From contig NZ_QPJJ01000015.1 of the NCBI RefSeq assembly GCF_003337485.1, positions 1 through 64,000 on the forward strand: DNA of 64,000 nt, read 5' to 3'. Each line of letters opens with the position of its first letter. Position 1 is the first letter of the stretch. Positions 58,083 through 64,000 of the stretch are shown piece after piece. The DNA comes from Saliterribacillus persicus (GTDB taxonomy: Bacteria > Bacillota > Bacilli > Bacillales > Amphibacillaceae). The position numbers were made by a program, and so were the translations under genes. The notes below the pieces were generated by a model that saw only the letters and a program-made list of their open reading frames with translations, searched no databases and was not told where the DNA came from.

Positions 58083-58102
58083 TTGACCGATCGATCAGTT
58101 AA
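58083..58102. promoter_or_regulatory. Palindrome upstream of tetR gene (operator 1)
   Basis: TTGACCGATCGATCAGTTAA shares TGACCG and GATC with the palindrome at 58756. It lies about 45 bases before the regulator start and is likely its autoregulation site. Confidence 0.7.
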
Positions 58103-58144
58103 TATTAGAATAAAAATGAAGAATTATAAGAGAGGCGGAATGAA

Positions 58145-58729
58145 ATGACTCAAGATTTAAGAATTACTAAGGGAAATGAAACAAAAGATCGGATTCTAAC
58201 TGCCTCTATGAAGATCATTTCTGAAGAAGGAATCGAAGGATTAAGTGCGAAAAAAATAGCTGACCTGTTAGGAATTAGCAAGAGTAATATTTTCCACCAC
58301 TTTGGATCAGTAGATGAAGTTTTAAATGTGTTGTTTAAGAGCATACTTACGAATCTGGTTGAACCTGTTAAATCCCAACAGGGCCCTGACTTAGAATCGT
58401 TTCTCTTTTTTCTTGGGGAGAGTATTTACTCACTAAGTGATGAAGAGAAGTTATCCTATTCTGTTTTACTTAATTTCTATAATACCTGCTTATATAACGA
58501 AAAATATCGAGGTTATTTACTGCAGGCAAAGGATGAGATGATTGATGCTATTTCAACTCAATTATCTCAATATAGCTCTCTAAGAAAAGAAAAACTTTTA
58601 GAAATTTCTGAAATGATCATCATGACATTAGATGGTTATGGTCTCCATTTTTTACTAGAATCTGATATAGTAGCATTTAAAAAAATGTGGACTTTACAAG
58701 TGGAAGCATGGCAGTCTTTATTAAAATAA
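58145..58729 (+). CDS. TetR/AcrR family regulator
   Basis: 194 residues. The TetR DNA-binding domain is clear at about 13-60 (RILTASMKIISEEGIEGLSA, LLGISKSNIFHHFGSVDEVL). The C-terminal helical part would bind an unknown ligand. It reads into a short unit with a membrane protein and an acetyltransferase, and matching palindromes lie before it and before the next gene. It probably represses both. GAGAGGCGG precedes ATG 58145. A terminator overlaps its end. Confidence 0.9.
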   Translation: MTQDLRITKGNETKDRILTASMKIISEEGIEGLSAKKIADLLGISKSNIFHHFGSVDEVLNVLFKSILTNLVEPVKSQQGPDLESFLFFLGESIYSLSDEEKLSYSVLLNFYNTCLYNEKYRGYLLQAKDEMIDAISTQLSQYSSLRKEKLLEISEMIIMTLDGYGLHFLLESDIVAFKKMWTLQVEAWQSLLK

Positions 58730-58747
58730 GTCGCTGCCATTTTTTAT
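58708..58747 (+). terminator. Terminator overlapping the end of the tetR gene
   Basis: ATGGCAG pairs with CTGCCAT around a 19-base loop, followed by TTTTTT. It ends just before the second operator. Confidence 0.65.
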
Positions 58748-58755
58748 TATAATAT

Positions 58756-58773
58756 TGACCGTTCGATCGGTCA
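58756..58773. promoter_or_regulatory. Palindrome before the membrane gene (operator 2)
   Basis: TGACCGTTCGATCGGTCA has perfect TGACCG/CGGTCA arms. TATAAT lies immediately upstream (58748-58753), so a bound TetR protein would block this promoter. Confidence 0.75.
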
Positions 58774-58787
58774 TGAAGGGGTGTTGT

Positions 58788-59342
58788 ATGATTAGAATTC
58801 CAAAGTTTCTTCATGAACTCCTAGGTGAATTTCAGACGAAATCTTCCATAGTTGTTATTGCTCTTTTTGTACTTATTTCAGGTCTTCTAATAGGGATTCT
58901 AGGCTACGATGAATGGAAGGAATTATCCTTAGTAAAACAAGTAGTAACATGGTTTTTATTCTTAGATATCTCAGGAGGTGTTATAGCTAACCTAACCAAG
59001 GGCACTGATGTTTTTTATGAACGGTTTCCAAGGAATAGATGGATGTTTATAGCTATCCACGTGCAGCCCATTATTTTGTCCTGGTCAATGGGAATTTCGA
59101 TTAGTTATGGGATTATGATTTGTGCATACACTTTAATTAGTGCAGTACTCTTAAACTTGATTAGAGATTACTCGATTCATAACCTCTTAGCTGGTAGCTT
59201 TACAGGATTAGGTTTACTATTAGCAGCTTATTTTAGTCAATCAATACCTTTCTTCGCATCTACTTTATTCATTTTTTACATTTTCAAGGTGTTGTTTAGC
59301 TTTTCAGTTTTCCACCATAAGGGGGAGCAAAATGAATATTAA
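58788..59342 (+). CDS. Membrane protein under TetR control, 184 aa
   Basis: GAAGGGGTG lies before ATG 58788; the longer frame from 58755 would begin inside the operator. Five to six helices (about 18-38, 53-70, 83-103, 107-125, 131-150 and 153-172). No transporter signature is recognised. It overlaps the acetyltransferase gene by 11 bases, so the two are co-translated. The pair may serve detoxification of the TetR ligand, an inference from layout. Confidence 0.75.
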   Translation: MIRIPKFLHELLGEFQTKSSIVVIALFVLISGLLIGILGYDEWKELSLVKQVVTWFLFLDISGGVIANLTKGTDVFYERFPRNRWMFIAIHVQPIILSWSMGISISYGIMICAYTLISAVLLNLIRDYSIHNLLAGSFTGLGLLLAAYFSQSIPFFASTLFIFYIFKVLFSFSVFHHKGEQNEY

Positions 59343-59919
59343 TGAAACTCATATATCATTGTTATCTCAAGCGTTTAAGGATGACCCTATGTTTGTTTAT
59401 TTCATTGCTGACAAAAATGATAAGGAACAAACCAAAAAATTAATACGATTTATCGTTAAACAAAATCGCTTATTAGATGGTCTAATTCTAACTGACCATA
59501 CTACAAAGCCTAGTTACGTTGCGATTGTAGATCGACCAAGGAACCTTAGGAATGTATCCATAATGGCTAAGGTCAGATTAAATATAGAAATGCTTTTATT
59601 GATATTCAAGCTACCCTTCCCTGTACTTAGGTTCTTAACTAAGTATCAAAAATTATCTTTTTCAAGTGCACCAAATGAACCCCATTACTACGTAACCATG
59701 ATTGGTGTAGATCCATACTGCCAAGGAAAAGGGATAGGTAAAAAGGTTCTAGGAGAGATTCATGAAATTGCCAAATCTTCACAGCCACCCTACCCTGTTG
59801 CGCTTGATACAGAAAATCAGAAGAATGTCTCTTTTTATGAAAGGTTAGGGTATGAACTGAAGGATACTAAAATGATCGATGGACTAAGGATATATTGTAT
59901 GACCCGGCCTGCAGAATAA
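59332..59919 (+). CDS. GNAT-family acetyltransferase
   Basis: 195 residues. The acetyl-CoA site is at about 124-140 (MIGVDPYCQGKGIGKKVLGE, with QGKGIGK), followed by LDTENQKNVSFYERLGYEL, the usual GNAT end. It should acetylate a small molecule or protein. The upstream half (about 1-110) is longer than a minimal GNAT. AAGGGGGAG precedes ATG. Last gene of the TetR-linked unit. Confidence 0.9.
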   Translation: MNINETHISLLSQAFKDDPMFVYFIADKNDKEQTKKLIRFIVKQNRLLDGLILTDHTTKPSYVAIVDRPRNLRNVSIMAKVRLNIEMLLLIFKLPFPVLRFLTKYQKLSFSSAPNEPHYYVTMIGVDPYCQGKGIGKKVLGEIHEIAKSSQPPYPVALDTENQKNVSFYERLGYELKDTKMIDGLRIYCMTRPAE

Positions 59920-59948
59920 AACAAATAATCATACTTCATTACGAGAAA

Positions 59949-59972
59949 AAACCCCTAAACAATTGTTTAGGG
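59949..59972. terminator. Palindromic terminator between convergent units
   Basis: CCCTAAACAATTGTTTAGGG is a perfect palindrome with A-runs on one side and T-runs on the other. It serves both directions. Confidence 0.85.
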
Positions 59973-60030
59973 ATAATTTAGATCCATAGAGATGTTACCA
60001 ATATAAAAATAGTCTTATTCATGATTTAAA

Positions 60031-60474
60031 TCAAATCCATTTTCTCACGCGTTTCCTATATTCACTATAAGCTGCTCCAAACTTTTGGTGCAAAACCTTT
60101 TCCTCAAATCTTATATAATAATTATCTGTAATCAAAAAGAAGGCTATTACTAAAATTAAATTTGATAGAGAACCGAGAAGTATCCAAAAACCTAAAAGCA
60201 TTAATAAAAACCCAAGATACATAGGGTTTCTTGAATATTGATACAAACCATTCGTTACTAATATTGTCGGAATATCAAAAGTCATTACAGTTGTACTTTC
60301 TCTTTCGAATTTTTTAGAACCTTTTATTGATAATGTTAGACCGGCTAACAATAATGCTACACCTATTAAGTTAAACGGGAATGAAAAAATAATTAGTATA
60401 GGGAAAACAAAATGCAATATAATCATAAGCCCGATGATGAATAAAAGTAATGTTGGCGGCAATATCTTTCTCAT
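60031..60474 (-). CDS. Isoprenylcysteine methyltransferase / PEMT-like membrane protein
   Basis: GGGAGGAG lies before ATG 60474, inside a longer open frame from 60501. The 147-residue protein has four to five helices, with the family motif TNGLYQYSRNPMYLGFLLM and the C-terminal EEKVLHQKFGAAYSEYRKRV. These define the ICMT/PEMT (DUF1295-like) group of S-adenosylmethionine methyltransferases in membranes. The substrate is unknown. Last gene of the Crp-SDR-ICMT unit. Confidence 0.88.
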   Translation of the reverse strand: MRKILPPTLLLFIIGLMIILHFVFPILIIFSFPFNLIGVALLLAGLTLSIKGSKKFERESTTVMTFDIPTILVTNGLYQYSRNPMYLGFLLMLLGFWILLGSLSNLILVIAFFLITDNYYIRFEEKVLHQKFGAAYSEYRKRVRKWI

Positions 60475-60497
60475 TTTATCTCCTCCCAACAAAATTC

Positions 60498-61271
60498 TCA
60501 TTGATCAGAAAAAAGCGCTTCTTCTTTTTCAGTAATGAAACTATTTATTATTTTCAGTGCGCGTTTTGGCATCACTCGGCTTATTCGGTACAGCATTTTG
60601 CTCTTATCCACGTGTATTTCTTCCTGTCCTCGGTTCAGTTGCTCCAGTGCTTCTTTAACTGCCACATGAGGAGATATCGCCCTTGACGTTGCATGACCTC
60701 CATGAAAAGGCGTATTCACCTCCGGATAGAATATCTCAACAACATTGATACCTACCTTAGCGTACTGAATTCTCATGCTTTGTGTCATGGAATGCAAAGC
60801 TGCCTTTGTTGCACAGTAATTTGGCTGTATTGATAGCGGCACATGTGCAAGTCCCGAGGAAATATTCACAACCGTTCCTTGATTTTGGATCAAAATTGGC
60901 AAGAAAATCTGTGTCAGTAGTACTGGCGCCATATAGTTTGTTTCCCATTCAGCCCTTAAGCGCTTTGATAAATCACCAGTAGTTGGTAAAAGATAATGAC
61001 TAACAATACCTGCATTGTTCATCAGCATGGTGAGATCTGAGAAATCTTCGGCTATTCGTTCCATAAGTGCTTTTCTTTCTTCCTCAGAGGTAATATCACA
61101 TTGAATTGTTATTACTTTGGGAAGATTCTTCTGAGCCTCATCCAGTTTCTTCTGGGATCGACTAGTAATAATGACTTTTGAGCCTTCTTCCAACATTTGC
61201 TTTGCCATCTCTAAACCAATACCTGAACTCCCACCCGTAATCAATACTACTCTGTTTTTTGGTTTAATCAT
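60498..61271 (-). CDS. Short-chain dehydrogenase/reductase (DltE-like)
   Basis: 257 residues. The NAD(P) site TGGSSGIGLEMA (about 12-23), NNAG (about 89-92), catalytic Ser in VVNISSGLA, and the YCATK Tyr-Lys pair are all present. The C-terminal helical tail (HVDKSKMLYRISRVMPKRAL) resembles the DltE/YvaG-type SDR group. It should act on a small lipid or ketone with NAD(P). AGGAGG precedes ATG 61271. The gene begins 65 bases after the regulator stop, and a palindrome with a promoter lies between. Confidence 0.9.
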   Translation of the reverse strand: MIKPKNRVVLITGGSSGIGLEMAKQMLEEGSKVIITSRSQKKLDEAQKNLPKVITIQCDITSEEERKALMERIAEDFSDLTMLMNNAGIVSHYLLPTTGDLSKRLRAEWETNYMAPVLLTQIFLPILIQNQGTVVNISSGLAHVPLSIQPNYCATKAALHSMTQSMRIQYAKVGINVVEIFYPEVNTPFHGGHATSRAISPHVAVKEALEQLNRGQEEIHVDKSKMLYRISRVMPKRALKIINSFITEKEEALFSDQ

Positions 61272-61326
61272 CCCAATTATACCTCCTGTTTTTTCTCTAT
61301 CTTACTGGACAGTTAGTATAATTTCC

Positions 61327-61340
61327 TTGACCTAGGTCAA
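61327..61340. promoter_or_regulatory. 14-bp perfect palindrome at the SDR promoter
   Basis: TTGACCTAGGTCAA overlaps the last codon region of the Crp/Fnr gene. On the minus strand its TTGACC can act as a -35, with TATACT/TACTAA 14-16 bases on. A regulator bound here would control the SDR-ICMT pair. Confidence 0.6.
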
Positions 61341-61915
61341 TTTTTCTTATTTCTGATTCGACTGAGTGCTTCAGGCGTTATGCCTAGAAATGATGCTACA
61401 TGATAAAGCTTGATTTGGTCTTCAACACTGGCGTAATTCTCTTTAAATTCCTGATACCGTTTTGTAGCATCATCCAATAAAAATGACCTCTCTCTTGATT
61501 CTTTCATGATGTAAACGGATTGTACTAGTCTATAGGCAAACGGATACCATCTTATATCTTCCTGCATCATTTTTTCAAATGCTTCAAAATCAAATTTTAA
61601 TATACGACTAGTCTGTAAAGCTTCAATATTGAAAAAAGATGGACGTTTTTGCACAATAGCACTATAAGAGATCAAAAATCGTCCAGTTTCACTAAAGCCT
61701 TTTGTGAAATCATTTCCATCTTCATCTACGTAATATAGCCGAAAAAGTCCCTCTAAGTTAAAACCCATATGTCTAGGAACTTTGCCAGCACGTACGAAGA
61801 GCTCCCCTTTTCTGATAACTTCCTCATCGCAGTTTGAATACAAACGTTGTATAAGCTCATCATCAATGTCCCATAAGTCTTTAATTGCTTTTTGTAGTTT
61901 GGTATAAGAACCCAC
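61337..61915 (-). CDS. Crp/Fnr-family transcription regulator
   Basis: 192 residues from GTG 61915, with GAGGTG upstream. It has a cyclic-nucleotide-binding-like barrel (about 25-120, KGELFVRAGKVPRHMGFNLE, FLISYSAIVQKRP). A C-terminal winged helix follows (YHVASFLGITPEALSRIRNK); it has the typical recognition helix but ends soon after it. It has no Cys cluster, so it is not an oxygen-sensing Fnr. It likely controls its neighbours SDR and ICMT through the palindrome at 61327. Confidence 0.85.
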   Translation of the reverse strand: MGSYTKLQKAIKDLWDIDDELIQRLYSNCDEEVIRKGELFVRAGKVPRHMGFNLEGLFRLYYVDEDGNDFTKGFSETGRFLISYSAIVQKRPSFFNIEALQTSRILKFDFEAFEKMMQEDIRWYPFAYRLVQSVYIMKESRERSFLLDDATKRYQEFKENYASVEDQIKLYHVASFLGITPEALSRIRNKKN

Positions 61916-62348
61916 AAAATCACCTCAATTAATTTGGAATAGCTATTAATTATACTCAAACGCTGAAAAGAATATAATATTAAGAGACTAGTAAATAGAA
62001 ATATTTCTCTTTCATTGTTATTTTTCTACGTAAAAGTACAATCTCCTTTTTTATAAACACCAATCTCTGGAAACTCATATGGGGTTATTAAGTTCTTCCA
62101 GATAGTAGAGGTAGTGAAGGTATACTGGTGAAAATAAAAAAATGACTGAACCCGTATTGGATTCAGCCTGAATACATCTTATTGTGAGCATTTACAAAGG
62201 ATTTCACAGTATAGGAGTGAAAAAATCCAGATTTTCTTAGCATGAAAAATACAGTAATAAAAACCACTAGTATAGCAACTAATAAATATAAAAAGAATAT
62301 CCCTAATTATGATTAGTAGTCTATTTGTAACTAGCAATCTTTAGTAAA
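61916..62348. other. Spacer between regulator and GNAT gene
   Basis: 433 AT-rich bases. A short CTGAA ... TTCAG stem near 62145-62168 is the only structure seen. No coding frame with a ribosome site was found. Confidence 0.4.
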
Positions 62349-62771
62349 TCATAATTCCCAATCCATTACATATTCAACTTCATTAGTATTTCTATCTAAT
62401 TGTTCTTCTTTAACAACGAAGTTTTCTCTTTGATAGAATTGTACTGCCCGTATATTATTTTTATATACTTTTAATGATAGTGAAGGATACTTTTCTTTAA
62501 CATAATCAAGTAAATCTTTACCAATACCCTTTGACTGCTTCTCATTTTCCACAAAAATTCCCGCAATATAATTGTCTGCTAAACCCACAAAGCCTTCAAT
62601 CTTCTCATTATTTTCATAAACAAATATTGTGGCGTTTGGCAATATTTCTTTTACTGTTTCATAATTTTCTTTCCAGTAACTTTCATTGATAAAGTGATGG
62701 GCTTTAATATTTGATTCAAGCCAAATCCTCATAACTTCTTGCAAATCATCTATTTCAAATTTTCTTATCAT
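62349..62771 (-). CDS. GNAT-family acetyltransferase (YjaB-like)
   Basis: 140 residues, the size of YjaB-type enzymes. It has the first block IRKFEIDDLQEVMRIWLESN, the CoA loop NEKQSKGIGKDLLDYVKEKY (QSKGIGK) and the end IRAVQFYQRENFVVKEEQLD. It should acetylate an unknown amine. GGAGGG precedes ATG. It is a single gene on the minus strand. Confidence 0.88.
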   Translation of the reverse strand: MIRKFEIDDLQEVMRIWLESNIKAHHFINESYWKENYETVKEILPNATIFVYENNEKIEGFVGLADNYIAGIFVENEKQSKGIGKDLLDYVKEKYPSLSLKVYKNNIRAVQFYQRENFVVKEEQLDRNTNEVEYVMDWEL

Positions 62772-62917
62772 GTTTCCCTCCGTAAATACCTTCTAGGTTT
62801 ATTTTAGTCTGGAGAAATCTACCTCTATTATAGCTATTTCATTGACCATTTTGATGAAGCGGAATGAGAAGTAAATTAAGACTTAAATCCAAATTATATC
62901 CAAATCACCATTACGAA

Positions 62918-62947
62918 AGAGACACTCCACCAAGGAGTGCTCTAAAG
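62918..62947 (-). terminator. Hairpin after the AraC-type gene
   Basis: AGAGCACTCC pairs with GGAGTGTCTCT around TTGGT, with a T-containing stretch (CTCTTTC) on the minus strand. A likely but weak terminator. Confidence 0.55.
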
Positions 62948-62965
62948 CATAATTATTAATTTGCA

Positions 62966-63847
62966 TTACATCATGGTCTTTTTCTTTACTGGAATCCATA
63001 TTTCACTTCTATACTTCGGATCCTCTGTGTCCTTACTCTCATTCCACAAGATTTCAGGACCTTCAACTGCCTCATAGCCTGAAGATGGAAACCACTCCGC
63101 GTATATCTTTCCCCACGTATTTTGAAGTGTTGCCGGGAATGGTCCAACTGATTCGAATACTGCCCAGGTACTAGCATCAATTTTTAGTTCATCAAATTTT
63201 GCTGTTTCATTACTAGAGGTTGCAACTCCAATATAATGATCTAATTCTCCTTTTTCTTCCATTCTTTCTTCAGAAAAATTATTGGAAGCACTAATAATGC
63301 CTGTTGGTTCTAATTGTGGTAGTGCTTTTAATTGCTTAATAACCTCAGGGGTTAAAAGTTCATACATTTTAGCAATTTCTGGATTAACACCATTAAAGAT
63401 AATTGGAACCCTTTTCTTAAACCCCACTAGCTTAAATGATTCTTTCTCAACGATACGATAGTTCATTTCGCATCCTCCTTCAATTGATAGCTGAAAGGTC
63501 ATTCTAGGATAAGCTTTCAATAGGTTATACTCACTTCGGGCTTCGGAAGGGAGAATACCATGCAAAGTGTGAAAAGCACGAGAAAATGAATCAGCTGAAC
63601 TATAACCGTATTTGATAGCAACATCGATTATTCTCAAATTAATATCTTTCAAATCAAGTGCAGCTAGCGTTAGTCTTCTTCTTCGGATAAATTCTGATAA
63701 ACTTACGCCTGATAAAAAGGAAAACATTCGCTTAAAATGATACTCTGAGCAATAAGCGATTTTTGATATTTCTCTATAATCAATATCCTCCGTTAAGTGC
63801 TCTTCAATGTATGCCATAGCATTATTCATACTACTTAAAGAATCCAT
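62966..63847 (-). CDS. AraC-family regulator with GyrI-like ligand-binding domain
   Basis: 293 residues. Two AraC helix-turn-helix motifs are within the first 105 residues ([40 protein letters not shown], ending [14 protein letters not shown]). A GyrI/AraC effector-binding domain (about 127-285) follows, with [29 protein letters not shown] and EIWIPVKKK. This layout is common for regulators sensing drugs or metabolites (BmrR/Rob-like sensors). GAGGAGG precedes ATG 63847. Target genes are unknown; the nearest gene on the left is the GNAT enzyme. Confidence 0.92.
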   Translation of the reverse strand: MDSLSSMNNAMAYIEEHLTEDIDYREISKIAYCSEYHFKRMFSFLSGVSLSEFIRRRRLTLAALDLKDINLRIIDVAIKYGYSSADSFSRAFHTLHGILPSEARSEYNLLKAYPRMTFQLSIEGGCEMNYRIVEKESFKLVGFKKRVPIIFNGVNPEIAKMYELLTPEVIKQLKALPQLEPTGIISASNNFSEERMEEKGELDHYIGVATSSNETAKFDELKIDASTWAVFESVGPFPATLQNTWGKIYAEWFPSSGYEAVEGPEILWNESKDTEDPKYRSEIWIPVKKKTMM

Positions 63848-64000
63848 CGAACAACCTCCTCACCATTAATATTAACAAAGGATATATTCATTCATCCGTC
63901 AATTTGTGCACAACTAAGTCGCTTCACCTTATGGATTCTTAGACTCATTAAAATCAAATGCTAAAATAAAAAATCCGCGTTTTTTCCATATATTAATAAA
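63848..64000. other. Right edge of the window
   Basis: 153 AT-rich bases upstream of the AraC-type gene, probably holding its promoter. No other feature is supported. Confidence 0.4.

Overview
The window looks like a chromosomal piece from a low-GC, spore-forming Bacillaceae bacterium. The flavour is that of Oceanobacillus, Virgibacillus, Gracilibacillus or Bacillus; this is inferred from AT-rich DNA, strong AGGAGG-type ribosome binding sites, frequent TTG/GTG starts and Bacillaceae-type genes and control sites (YuiD-like, DbpA/YxiN-like, CspA family, NasB/NasC, LicT, DUF421, DUF2512, DUF3231, TnrA/GlnR, AraR and cre-like boxes). No rRNA, tRNA, CRISPR array or prophage was seen.

Layout. (1) 1-7.7 kb is an accessory stretch: a row of short plus-strand genes, mostly small membrane proteins, separated by copies of a degenerate hairpin repeat. 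It holds an IS3-family element with 4-bp target duplications that splits one membrane-protein gene, a 107-bp duplicated gene tail, a gene with one in-frame stop, and several remnants. A UbiA-family prenyltransferase gene sits in the middle. (2) 7.9-15.2 kb: a 3D-domain cell-wall protein, then a minus-strand nitrate assimilation operon (nasB, nasC, nitrate transporter) behind a TnrA/GlnR-like box. (3) 15.4-20 kb: a YuiD-like protein, a truncated DUF5694 gene, and small membrane and lipoprotein genes. (4) 20-29 kb: a GH43 glycosidase, a cupin protein, DUF421 and DUF3231 proteins, an MFS exporter, and an L-ribulokinase-type kinase with AraR-like and cre-like sites upstream. (5) 29-38 kb: a membrane diguanylate cyclase, an AI-2E/PerM-type permease, an alditol-oxidase-like flavoenzyme, DbpA-type helicase, a cold-shock protein and a YehS-like protein. 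(6) 38.4-44.7 kb: a complete aryl-beta-glucoside operon, licT - EIIBCA - two tandem 6-phospho-beta-glucosidases, with two RAT/terminator switches, two cre sites and promoters. (7) 44.7-53.5 kb: an old-yellow-enzyme homologue, a 7TM-DISM GGDEF protein with a lipobox, an MBL-fold hydrolase, DUF2512 and DUF421 proteins, a CLC-F-type channel/antiporter and a DUF6544-like protein. (8) 53.9-64 kb: a eukaryotic-like kinase, zinc-ribbon and DUF4085-like proteins, a TetR unit with two matching palindromes, a Crp/Fnr-SDR-methyltransferase unit with a palindrome at the promoter, a GNAT protein and an AraC-GyrI regulator.

Working together: several units can be read end to end with their control logic. 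Nitrate uptake and reduction appears under nitrogen control. Beta-glucosides would be taken up and phosphorylated by the PTS, cleaved by two GH1 enzymes, and the operon switched by LicT antitermination and CcpA. The pentose genes (GH43, ribulokinase-type kinase) are scattered, and no isomerase or epimerase is in view. The most unusual part is the 1-7.7 kb array of repeat-separated small membrane-protein genes, which shows clear marks of shuffling and decay.
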